From: Camellia lanceoleosa
Taxonomy: Eukaryota; Streptophyta; Magnoliopsida; Ericales; Theaceae
Length of the DNA stretch: 64,000 bases
Direction of reading: 5' to 3'
Assembly (NCBI GenBank): GCA_025200525.1
Contig: CM045762.1
Coordinates: forward strand, 88,726,717 to 88,790,716
Part shown: piece by piece, positions 1 through 9,483 of the stretch
Layout: every line of letters begins with the position of its first letter
How positions within the stretch are numbered: the first letter of the stretch is position 1
The notes under the pieces: generated by a model
The model's input: only the letters and a program-made list of their open reading frames with translations
What the model was told of the DNA's origin: nothing
Database searches by the model: none
Position numbers and translations under genes: made by a program

Positions 1-469
1 ATCTTCTTACTGGGATTTGTGCTCACCCTATGGGATTTTGTGCAGGAAAAGATTTGGTGATCCTGTTGAGTTAAAGGCGTGGAATGTATTTTCAAGGCAC
101 AAGGCTCTTTACTTTTGTTGTAATTATTGTTGACAAGTCAAGGGCTTTACATGTATGAGTTTGACAACCATTTTGTGTAACCGGGCATAAGCCTTGGAAC
201 TTGTAGGCCTTGAAGGCATTGAATTGTATTTGACTTCTTGTGCCACATGCTATAGATTCATATTCTGGAAATGTTGAATGCGTAATTGCATGTGGTAATA
301 ATTTTGTAAGTCTTTAGAGTATAATGAATACAAATGTTAGACATTCAATGATGATGTTAATGATGTGGCATTATATTCCTTATACATTTATGCAATGGAA
401 GCTATTAAGTTGGAAACAAGATCATTGGTGGAATATGATGAGTTTATTTATGTTAATCTCTTCGGGGCA
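1..469. other. Non-coding interior of a Tat-type retrotransposon
   Basis: No convincing coding signal on either strand. It lies between the left window edge and the end of the antisense PMD reading frame, so it is most likely the spacer between pol (outside the window) and the antisense ORF of the element whose PPT and LTR follow at 2.2 kb. This assignment is by position only. Confidence 0.4.
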
Positions 470-1930
470 TTACAACTCCTCCAGTGACTTGTGGAAAATG
501 ACTGCACTAAGAATAGTCCACCAGTCCTTAAACCTGTTGCTCATACTCGCATTGACCACAAAAGCAATGAAACTAGGCTTATGCAAAAGCTTTTGGTTTT
601 CTGCCAAAATAGCATAAGCAGAAGGAAGTTTAGTGATTTGGACCTTGGCATTCATATACTCATGAATAGTAAAATGGACATAAGGGAGAGGAATGCTTTG
701 GATAAGGCCAAATTGCCTGGCCCATTGACTAGGGTTGTAACTCTCAAAACCACAAGTAGAGTGCTTGTTGTTGGAAAGAGAGCGTCTAACCAAGATGTAC
801 CTAGGGGTGAGGCAAATGCTCCAGTCTGTCTTTTGAGCTTGCCTAAGGTCATCATTCAAAGTGGTAGAATCAGCATACATGTAAGATAAAGAGGCAGTAG
901 AAAAGAGGAACGATTGAAAAGGAAGGAAAGAAATCCTGTCGATGGAAATGTTCAAAAGAGTAGAGAAGTATTGGGCAAAAATAACAGTAGGAGAAGGACG
1001 ATGGGAAATAAAGAACTCAGTATAGGTTTCACACTTGGGTGTATAATCCATTCTCCTATTTGATTTGATCTCTAGAAAATAAGCAAGAAGTCAGGCTTGG
1101 AAAAGCCAAAAAGGGCCCCCTACACTATGACTTATTCTTTTGTCATGGAGAGAAAAAAGACCTCTGTACATGGTGGCCAAGAGACAACAGGCAAAAGCCA
1201 GTTGTCTGCCCTCTTGGATTAAGAGGGCAAGAGTGAGGTATTCCTTAGTAATTCTAAGGCCACCTACACAAAAAAGAAATTGGCACAACCAACACAAATA
1301 AAAAGCAATTTTCTCAGTAGCTGAAGGAATGCTAGTTTTCTTTGAGTGATCCGAAATGAATTTGCCATAATTGCCTTCTTTGACATCATGCTTAACCACA
1401 GGGGCTGGCAAAATGGCATGGATGTCCTGGCCATAAGCAGGAAGGCCAGTCAAGTGTATAATATCAAGGATGGTGGGAGAGGCCATACCAGATTTAAGCT
1501 TCAGAGAATTGCAAGATGTGGACCAGAAACATATGGATGCACCAATCAGCCAGGGGTCTACCTTAAAGGAGATGGTAGACAATTGAATGGTGTGGTAAAT
1601 ACCCAAATTATGCCACATGTGCTCCTCAAAAGCAGTCATCCTCTTTACCCAAGTTATCCATGCATTAGTGGGTTTGGGCCATGATCTGGGGTCCATCAAC
1701 CAGTTCAGCCAGGAAAGGGAAGATTGATCTAGGAGAAGGGTCTCACCATTAGCAACGGGGTAGTATGGAGTCAGACCATTTGGGAAAGTGTTCAAAACAC
1801 AGGGGCCAAGTTCCCCAGCACCGGCAGTAAGACTGGTTGTGATATGGCAGTCGAACTTGCTGCTCTCGATAAGTTGAATGATCTCTTGTGGGAATCAACG
1901 AACTAGGTTAGAATCTGAGTCCGAAGACAT
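470..1930 (-). pseudogene. Plant mobile domain (PMD) protein, antisense ORF of an LTR retrotransposon, two in-frame stops
   Basis: From an ATG at 1930 (minus strand) one reading frame of about 486 codons runs to 470, broken only by TGA at 1895-1897 and TGA at 1091-1093; the second stands where a Trp codon would fit the family. The start was chosen because it opens the frame directly after a short acidic MSSDSDSN peptide. Family clues are LKLKSGMASPTILDIIHLTG near residue 155, followed by LPAYG, and YNPSQWARQFG in the C-terminal half, both typical of the aminotransferase-like plant mobile domain (MAIN/MAIL1 type). In plants PMD genes exist as host genes and as passengers of gypsy elements and MULEs. 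Here the ORF is antisense to the element, whose PPT and LTR lie just beyond its 5' end on the plus strand. This is the position of the extra antisense ORF of Tat-lineage elements. No intron is needed. The protein is not expected to be made intact unless the stops are sequence errors. Confidence 0.75.
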
Positions 1931-2210
1931 GGCTAAGAAAGTTAGGGTGTCTTGGTTTCAAAGGAAGAGGACAAGTTTGCAAACAAAGAGGGAGAATTTG
2001 AGAAACTTTAAGTATCTTCGCGTGGGGCCCAAAATAAAGAAATAAAAATAGAGAAACTAAAATCCTAATGGGCCTGTGAACTGCTAAGTGGCCCAAAGAA
2101 GTTAAAAAATATAAAAAAATAAAAATAAAAATAAAAACACTAGGCCCAGAAGCAAACAGAATTCAAGACCAACATCATTCAAGGGAAAAGATTTTCTTTT
2201 TACCTTGAAT

Positions 2211-2220
2211 GAAGGGGGGC
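2211..2220 (+). other. Polypurine tract of the first Tat-type element
   Basis: A GAAGGGGGGC run lies two bases before the LTR start TGTTGG. This G6 tract with short AT spacer matches the PPT of the second Tat element in the window (16146-16158, read on minus). It sets the element on the plus strand, opposite to the PMD ORF. The interval 1931-2210 between PMD and PPT has no recognised coding. Confidence 0.75.
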
Positions 2221-2222
2221 AT

Positions 2223-2870
2223 TGTTGGTACTAAAATTCAGGAATCTTCCATCGACAGGTCATAGCGATGACGTGGCAAGGATGGCTAAAATAGCTGACG
2301 CTACATAAAGTTGGACTGAAAAGAGAAGGCTACGAAAGATGATAACTAAGAATCTAGAAAAGAAATCAAAAAACAGTTCCTAAAATAGAGGGATAAACAT
2401 GAAAAGAGGCAGAAAATCAAGGAAGATCAAAATTAAGAGACAGGCCAAGAGTCAACTATAAAAGGAAGCTGGAATGAGGATCAAGGAATCATCAACCATC
2501 AACCACCTCGTGAAATGTTATTTAGGAGTAGTTCTAGATTACCCATTTTAGGAGTAGATTAAACTAGTAACTTTTCCAAACCCCCCACCCCCCCACCCCT
2601 TTCTCTTCTTTCTGTCGATTGCTGTATTTATTCAATTTTTTGTTCTTGCTTAAGTTCTTGTAACTAGTGACAAGTGACAATTTATTCGAATTAATACATA
2701 TTATGTTCTGTTCCATTCCTTCTTTACTTAATTACCTCCAGTAAAGTCCTTAATCTATTTAAGGCATAGGACTCAACCACAAAGTCTGACCTTTTTGTGT
2801 TTATTTAAAATCTATTTAAGTTTGTCGATCAATTATTGTCAATTGGGTCTAAACTGGATTTTTGTTAACA
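2223..2870 (+). mobile_element. 3' LTR of a Tat-type Ty3/gypsy element
   Basis: The 648-bp segment starts TGTTGG right after the PPT and ends TTAACA, giving the short terminal inverted repeat TGTT/AACA. It holds a TATA box at 2457. The 5' LTR and left TSD lie outside the window, so the TSD cannot be checked; the five bases after the LTR are ATATC. Confidence 0.7.
2457..2465 (+). promoter_or_regulatory. LTR TATA box
   Basis: TATAAAAGG, about 235 bp into the LTR, as expected for the U3/R boundary. Transcription would run toward higher coordinates. Confidence 0.55.
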
Positions 2871-3497
2871 ATATCAAACAACTTATTTTTAGTTCAGCAC
2901 TTAAATTTTTGTCAAACAACTTTTCAGCTTAAAAAATTCAGCATTCAGTTTTCAGTACTTAATTTTTTGTCTCTAGTTTTCAATTTTCAACTTTATCAAA
3001 CACCAAACTTAATTCAAACCCTTAATTATTTAATTGTCTAATACTTGTTAGTTTTATTTTTCATTTTTTGCAAATAGATAAGATATTAATTACAAATATG
3101 AAATAATTATATCAAACTTGACGATTGTAGTCCAACAATACATATCTACACGCCTAACATTTAACACAAAGAAATCATCTAACCTAACCCAACAATCACC
3201 CAAAAAAAAATAAAATAATAATAATAATAATAAAAATAAAATAAAAATAAAAAATCCATCAAAGGCCAACAATCACTTAATACAATATTAGAGAAATAAG
3301 GGTATCAAACTCATCTCCATCGAAATTGAACCTGCAACATGATACTACTAAGTGATGCTACAAAATCATTAAGTCTAAGGCCCTAGTTACTTGCATCCTT
3401 ATTAATTGGAGAACATTAAAGATAAAAATTATTAACAAATTGAATGCACAATCCATTACTCTTTACGCCAATTGATTATACAATCAATTCAACAATA
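2871..3497. other. AT-rich filler with simple repeats
   Basis: Contains an (AAT/AAAAT)-rich tract around 3206-3250 and scattered TATCAAACA words just after the LTR, which resemble ends of hAT-type MITEs but do not pair convincingly. No gene seen. Confidence 0.5.
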
Positions 3498-4045
3498 TCA
3501 GGAGTGCTCGCGGATCGAGTTAAGTTGAGTGGTCTTCCTTTCATCATTCGTTCGAAGTTAGGTGGATTGAAAAAAATCAATCTGCATCCGTCCGCTTAGT
3601 TAGCGGATGCATATTAAGCAGCCATGCGAGTTATGATGGATGTGAATCGATTTGGCGATTTGAACTTATTTTATATGTTTTTTTTTTAAAACTATTTTAG
3701 AGTAACTTTTTACTATTTTGCGGAGTATTTGAGTCCAAAAGTTTTTATTCTTCATTTTTTATAATAAAAATAAAAGAAAAATATTCATATTTCATAAGTA
3801 GCTAATATTATTATTAAATAAAATATTTTTTTAACACACAAAACATAAAAATATAAAATCATTTTTTTAAAGGGAGTTGGCAGATCGGGTTGGGTTGGGT
3901 GACCTTTCATCCATCATTCGTCCGAATATAGGAGGATTTGAAAAATCTTCATTTGTATCTGTTCACCCATACTATTGAAACCGCTTAAAAGCGAATGGAT
4001 TAGGTCGGGTCAGTCAAATTTGCCAGATCAATCGGGTCCATAAGC
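3498..4045. repeat. Pair of diverged direct repeats (about 170 bp each)
   Basis: The stretches near 3498-3665 and 3870-4045 align in the same orientation: both have a GGATCGAGTT / AGATCGGGTT start, a TTTCATCATTCGT / CATCATTCGTCCGAA core, then a GGTGGATTGAAAAA / GGAGGATTTGAAAAA stretch. Between them is AT-rich DNA. Likely two copies of one old non-autonomous element; no ends or TSD found. Confidence 0.45.
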
Positions 4046-4099
4046 ATCTTTATCATAAACATATCAATTGAATAATCGAATAAAGAAAATGAAATATAA

Positions 4100-4615
4100 G
4101 TCGACATCCAATCGATTGCCCAATAAACAAAAGTTTATAATTTATTGGTAAAAGTTATGAATTATTATGGTGAAGCGCAATTCAAAATGTTATGATTTCA
4201 ATGTGAGAATTATGATTTATACTGATAAGTTATGATATTTTAAGATTCTTATAGGCAAAAGTTTTGATTTGTGACAATAATATAAAATGTTATAATTTCA
4301 ATGTGAAAAGTTATGAGTCATTGCGGTGAATCATATATAATCTATAATGTTATGATTTTAAATTGAAAATTCGTAATTCATACTGATAAAAGCTATGATT
4401 TGTTCTGACTTTCATTGGTAAAATTTATGAGTTGTTACCACAATTTAAAATGTTATGATTTTAACGTGTATAGTTATGAGTCTGATAAAAGTTATGATTT
4501 GTTGTAGTGAATCACAATCCAAAATGTTAAGATTCTATGATAATTTATGATATTAATTACATTAGTTAAGAGTGGCTGTGGTATTATTATGGCATAGTGG
4601 TGTATGTAGTGGCAA
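4100..4615. repeat. Degenerate minisatellite of GTTATGATTT words
   Basis: The word GTTATGA(TTT) or a near variant recurs more than ten times at irregular 25-60 bp spacing, often followed by AATGTGAAAAT or GGTGAATCACAATCC. It ends near a TGTAGTGG word (about 4598). Similar GTTATGA-rich DNA occurs at 48.2-48.5 and 49.4-49.56 kb. The layout resembles subterminal repeats of CACTA-type elements, but no matching terminus was found. Confidence 0.45.
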
Positions 4616-6115
4616 CTCTATAAATGATAATTTTCAAAAACTATTTTTCAAAACTATTAACCAAAAAAAATAATTTAAACTTCTTAAACAGTAGATCTGG
4701 TAATGATGTCATATTAATAAATACATGTGAAATTTTACATGTTTTGTATTAAATGGTGATTTATAAATAATGAGTTCATATTATGTTTATGTATAGTATG
4801 TTGATTTATTTTATTTTTTTTGTAATGTGTGCTCATGAGTTTTCTCTGGTGTAGCCCACCCTGAAATTTTCTAAGGCCAAGGGGAAGTCTGAAAATTGAA
4901 TAAAGCTTTGTAGCTCGTATTTTAACCCCGAATGGCCCTAATTTTAGCACCCTCTCCCCCCGATTTTGGACCTCACGTGCACATACAGCTTTTCTCTGCT
5001 CTCTATCTCTTTCTCTCTCTCTCGGACCCACCCAAAGTATCTGAATAGAGTAATGATTCATCCCCCCTTTTCCCCCACCCCCTTTGACCCCCTCTTTCTC
5101 TCTCATTGGTCACATTTTCTTTTTCTTTTTCTTTTTTTTCCTGCTCCTCCAATCACCACCCGCCACGTGGCAAAGGGGGGTGAGGGGGTGACCCCCACAA
5201 GGGGGTCCCAAGCATTATTCATCTGAATATCATACAAACTGTTTCAGTCTAAAATTCAGTCACTACATTCAGTCCAAAATCATACAAACTGTTTTTCTAC
5301 GTGGACTTTCAACAAACACCTTGAATATCTTATCAAATTCGAGCTACAAAGATTTATTCTTTCTATATGGACTTTAAACAAACACCTAGAATGCATCAAC
5401 ACAAAAAAATTGGCCACACAACCAAAAAATAAAAAATAAAAAATACAAAGCCAATCTCAATGAATCCTTTAGCAATCGAATGAACAGAGTGATGAATCAC
5501 AATGAATCATTATCAGCAAAATTCAAACTAGAAATCAGAACACAAGCGCGATTCAACCTTTATTCGCAAGATTCACAATGAACTCTAATGTGTTTTTTTT
5601 TGGCAAAATCAGAAAAATAAATGAACTCTAATGAATGTTGTAATGCTCTTATGAATGTTGCCAAAAAAAACACATTCAAAGCCAATCTTTACTTTGCCAA
5701 AATCAGCAAGATTCAACCTTTACTTACATTGCCAATCTCCTATGAATGTTGTAATGCTCAACAGCAAGAGAGGTGCACGGTGGTCTACCCAGGTCAGTGG
5801 TCAGTGGCGGTCGTCGGTGAACACCCAAGTCGGTGGTCATCGTCGTCGTCGAGGAACACTCAAGTTGGTCGCTCGACTTCAGAGCAACCCAACCCAAGAT
5901 CGTGTCTCCCTCTCTCTCTCCCTGTCTCTCTCTCTCTCTCTCTCTCTCCTCTTTCTTTATTTTGTAAACTCGTGGGTTTCACGCATGGTTGAGGGAACTG
6001 ACCCAAAGGCTACAACATGGATGCCAACACATTCGAGCCAATAGGAGCAACCTAGCAAAACTGTTGAAAATTAAGGCCATTCACGTATAAATAATAAACA
6101 AAATTATTTATTTAA
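4616..6115. other. Unannotated AT/CT-rich region with short repeats
   Basis: Holds a 20-bp inverted repeat (GAATAAAGCTTTGTAGCTCG near 4900 and its complement near 5341, one mismatch), a pair of short direct repeats around GTGGACTTTCAACAAACACC (about 5300 and 5365), repeats of ATGAATGTTG (5632-5760) and a (TC)n microsatellite at about 5915-5955. Open frames here are driven by the TC repeat and have no recognisable domain. No gene supported. Confidence 0.4.
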
Positions 6116-6507
6116 GGAAAATGGTTGAGGCCTCGAATCTGAGGTCTCGAATTTGCCTCAAATCTCATTTTTTTTTTTTTTTTTTTTTTGTTCTTTCTTC
6201 TTCTTCGCAGAACCAGAGGGGAGGGGAAGAAGAGGGGAGGGGAAGAAGAGAGAGAGGAAGGGGAGGGGAGGGGTCCGGATTCGCCGTCGCAGCTCGTCGA
6301 GCTCGCCAGCCGTCCGATCGTCGCCCAATCCAAATTGCCGCAGACTCGCCTCCGCCTCCGGCCCGCCTCCGCCTCCTCCTCCTCCTCCTCCCCGGTGATT
6401 ATGGCTCCCTCCAGTCCGGCCCACTGGCGGCTCTCTCTTCTTCCCCTCCCCTCTGGTTCATTCGAGCCAAATTCGAGGCCTCGAATTAGAGGCCTCTATC
6501 ACGACTC
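6116..6507. mobile_element. Non-autonomous Mutator-like element with GC-rich interior (Pack-MULE-like)
   Basis: A 392-bp element with about 38-45 bp terminal inverted repeats: left GAGGCCTCGAATCTGAGG at about 6126, and its counterpart GAGGCCTCTAATTCGAGG read on the minus strand from about 6495. It is flanked by a perfect 9-bp TSD TTTATTTAA (6107-6115 and 6508-6516), the size expected for Mutator. The interior has a run of 22 T at 6168-6189 and then a GC- and CpG-rich stretch (6280-6440) rich in TCGCC/CCTCC, looking like the 5' UTR or first codons of a plant gene, quite unlike the AT-rich surroundings. The captured source gene is not identified. Confidence 0.7.
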
Positions 6508-6596
6508 TTTATTTAATTATGTTACTCTAAATATATATAATGTAAGTTCAAAATTAATGTAATAAGAGTCATACCTAAAATCAATGAGATCTACAA

Positions 6597-7046
6597 ATAT
6601 ATATATATATATATATATGGGCATGGCTTCTGTCCAGTCCTTAATCGGACTGGACCGTGTTGTTGGGCCCGTGGAGGTCCACCACGGGTCCCGTTTTGAT
6701 AATTTTAACCGTTCAATGTGTAGAACTCGTCGAGTACTATGTGCCTGTAAAAAATCACGTTAATCGGATATCGATAGCTATGTGATCAAATCCGTTTTGT
6801 ATAAAAAAATGACGGTAAATAAATTAACAGTTGACAAAAATCTGTTTTGATCACATAGCTATCGATATCCGATCAATGTGATTTTTTACAAGTATATAGT
6901 ACTCGACGAGTTCTACATATTGAACAGTTTAGATTATCAAAACGGGACCTGTGGTAGGCCCCCATGGGCCCAACAACACGGTCCAGTCCTTAATCCAGTC
7001 CGATTAAGGACTGGACAGAAGCCATTCCCTATATATATATATATAT
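6597..7046. repeat. (AT)n tracts flanking a MITE
   Basis: (AT)n at about 6597-6618 and 7030-7046 border the MITE at 6619-7029. The TSD is therefore inside a TA repeat; a 9-bp TATATATAT fits both sides but is not diagnostic. Confidence 0.7.
6619..7029. mobile_element. Long-inverted-repeat MITE, Mutator-like, family M1
   Basis: A 411-bp foldback element with arms of about 190-200 bp. The left end reads GGGCATGGCTTCTGTCCAGT and the right end, read on minus, GGGAATGGCTTCTGTCCAGT. Matching inner blocks include GGGCCCAACAACACGG, CTCGACGAGTTCTA and ATCGGATATCGATAGC. No coding capacity. An 88-bp internal block (6686-6773) is shared with the MITE at 42467-42854 although the termini differ. Confidence 0.85.
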
Positions 7047-7149
7047 TTGGTCTTTAAGAGAAACTTTGTTTTTTAATATCAAATTTAGAAATTATCAAAT
7101 TTGAATTTGATAAAAATTTAAAAAGATATTAAAGATATATATTTTTTTT

Positions 7150-8164
7150 CATCAAATTTGATAAAAAAAAGAAAACTTGAGATATGAAGAGAATTTTTAG
7201 AAAGATTTTCACGAAAATTTGATGAAAGAGTTAGAATAATTTATATAAAGAAAAATGTTTGGTGGCCCGAATTTGTGTGGCTTGAATGGCTCGAATGTGT
7301 CAAAACGACGTTGTTTTACACTCAAAACGACGTCGTTTTGGATGTTTTGAGCTATTCGAGCCAAAAAAATTCGAGTCACCTAACATTATTGTTATATAAA
7401 ATTTAGTTTTTTACCCAAATTTATAATCAAATTAAATCAGGAAAGAAATGAAGAGTTGGAGATACTCCTAAAACCTTTAATTTAAATTGTGAAGTTACAT
7501 GACTTGGTTTAGATCTTTATTTTTAAAACTACTAACCATAACAGTTAAAATTATTCGGAAGCCCTTATTCAGACTGCCTTATCAATTAGGGCCAAGATCA
7601 GCTCTGTGCATAATGCTACGAACTTTCCAACATGGACTAATGTTTTTCTACAATGGCTTGACTTGGTTACTTAGCCTCAAAGTAGACCTATTGGTCCTTG
7701 ATTCTTTGAATGAAATCTCTTATAATTTTAGTTACTTAGCCTCAAATTTGATAAAAAGGAAAACTTGAGATATGAAGAGAAAGATTTTTATGAAAATTTC
7801 ATGAAAGAGTTTGAGTAATTTATATCAAATCAAGTTTTTTACACAAATCTATAATCAAATTAAATCAGGAAAGAAATGAAGAGTTGGAGATACTCTAAAA
7901 TCCTTTAATTTAGATTATGAAGTTACATGACTTTGTTTAGATCTTTATTTTTAAACCTACTAACCATAACAGTTAAAATTATTTGGAAGCCCTTATTCGG
8001 ACCGCTTTACTCGCTTTGGGCCAAGATCAGCTCTATGCGTAATGTTGTGAACTTTCTAACCTGGACTGATGTTTTTCTACAATGGCTTGACTTGGTTACT
8101 TAGCCTCAAATTAGACCTGTTGGTCCTTGATTCCTTGAATGAAATCTCTTATAATTTTAGTTAT
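7150..8164. repeat. Tandem segmental duplication of AT-rich DNA
   Basis: Unit 1 (about 7150-7737) and unit 2 (about 7743-8164) share a long run of sequence including GAAATGAAGAGTTGGAGATA, CCATAACAGTTAAAATTATT and GGCTTGACTTGGTTACTTAG. Unit 1 is longer because of a 142-bp MITE plus 9-bp TSD at 7250-7400. A 50- to 90-codon open frame in each copy is interrupted and not recognised. Confidence 0.8.
7250..7391. mobile_element. 142-bp Mutator-like MITE with preserved empty site
   Basis: Terminal inverted repeats: left GAAAAATGTTTGGTGGCCCG, right (minus) CAATAATGTTAGGTGACTCG, continuing about 40 bp with TCGAAT words. A perfect 9-bp TSD TTATATAAA lies at 7241-7249 and 7392-7400. The paralogous unit 2 has the uninterrupted site near 7818. 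The interior centre has two copies of CAAAACGACGT. The TIR resembles that of the 6116-6507 element (GGAAAATGGTTGAGGCCTCG). Confidence 0.8.
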
Positions 8165-8820
8165 AATTTTTTAAGTATTGTGAAAAAGTAATTAGAATTT
8201 CATAATAGTTGAATTTGGATCCAACTATTTTATTTTTGAGTACCTAAAGTTAAATTCATAGATTTTTTTTTTTTTAACATTATTGCTAGAAAAGCCAGTT
8301 TTTAGCTATTTAAGCTAAAAAAAATTATCGTTTTATTTTATCTTATTTAGATGACAAAAGAAAAAAAAAAATAGGAACAATCCCTATTTGACAATTGCTA
8401 AAAACGTCATATCATATTTTATTTTATTTTTCGGAAAAAATTTTAATTCTCAATTCAAATGCCTTAATTTTTTTTAGCAACAACATTCTTCTAAAAAGGT
8501 AAAGGAGCTACTAAAAGAACAATTGTCAAATCAATCTTGAATGACTATATATGTACAAAAATAAATCACACAATAGGTCACATAATACTCACAGAATAAT
8601 TTTACACATACTTACAAGGGTATTTATCTTGTGGTGAAACATTGCTTGCAAGTATTATGTGATTCATTCAAGATATGTATCTATGAAAATATCTTTTTCT
8701 ATGGCTAAATTTGCCACCAATCTCCATGTTGAGTCTTGGCTAACATGGACTGTAACACTTGTGCTTCGTTGGTCCTTGTGACAGATTTAATTTCTTTCCA
8801 TCTTGTCATGTAGATCCTCT
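8165..8820. other. AT-rich region, nothing recognised
   Basis: Poly-A/T runs and short ORFs only. No repeat structure or coding similarity noticed. Confidence 0.5.
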
Positions 8821-9135
8821 GAGAGGCGTATTTGGTTGTTGGTTGAGTGAATTATGAGTTAAACTTTGTTTAGAATTGGTGTATCATAGGTTTGGATTGT
8901 TAAAATCCAGTCTAAACTTGATTGGGTAGTTCTATGCACTTATTTTGTTCATTTGGTGCTTTGGAACCTTTTATTTCTGCCCAAGGTGTCGACCCTCTGC
9001 TTCCTGGGCTTCGACACTTGCCTATCTTTTCTTTTCTCTCCGGTTTCTGCGTTCAGGGGTCTGCACCAGCTCTTCTTGGTGTTAACACTGCTGGACCTGG
9101 GTTGTGCACGTTGCAACACTACTTTCTAGTGTCGA

Positions 9136-9285
9136 CACCAGGGCTTCTAGGTGTCCATAGATGGTCAGTTTTCTGTAGGGGTATTTCACCTTTGGTTAGT
9201 GGTGTGTCAACACCAGGGCTTCTAGGTGTCCATACATGGTCAGTTTTGTGTAGGGGTATTTCACCTCTGGTTAGTGGTGTCAACG
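9136..9285 (+). repeat. 75-bp tandem repeat, two copies
   Basis: CACCAGGGCTTCTAGGTGTC starts at 9136 and again at 9211; the copies are nearly identical and each begins with a GTGTCGACACC or GTGTCAACACC palindrome. They lie 140-280 bp upstream of the TATA box. Confidence 0.85.
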
Positions 9286-9417
9286 CCACCTATTGCAGGT
9301 GTTAACACATGGTAGATTTGCAAATCTGTTTGGGCTGCGGTTTTGGCATCTATTTGGGGATCTTTTGAGTTATTCTCTTGTTTGACTTTGGGTTAGATAT
9401 TATGTTTAACCTAGTAC

Positions 9418-9427
9418 TATAAATAGG
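9418..9427 (+). promoter_or_regulatory. LTR TATA box
   Basis: TATAAATAGG, followed about 25 bp later by a CT-rich tract, a common plant promoter layout. Confidence 0.6.
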
Positions 9428-9448
9428 GCCTCAAAACACCTTTCATTT

Positions 9449-9483
<35 letters not shown>

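Noticed and set aside
5621..6044. Overlapping open frames ending in Ser-Leu repeats
   Set aside because: Ser-Leu runs come from the (TC)n microsatellite; no conserved protein part.
6121..6562. Several 80-125 codon frames on both strands
   Set aside because: Low-complexity Arg/Gly/Pro/Ser reading of the GC-rich MITE interior; not a gene by itself.
8922..9305. 127-codon open frame
   Set aside because: It is made by the 75-bp tandem repeat and lies wholly in the LTR-like sequence upstream of its TATA box; no domain.
9451..9482. (CT)n tracts as independent features (also 28898, 51320, 5915)
   Set aside because: Simple repeats typical of plant promoters/LTR leaders; mentioned within their host features only.
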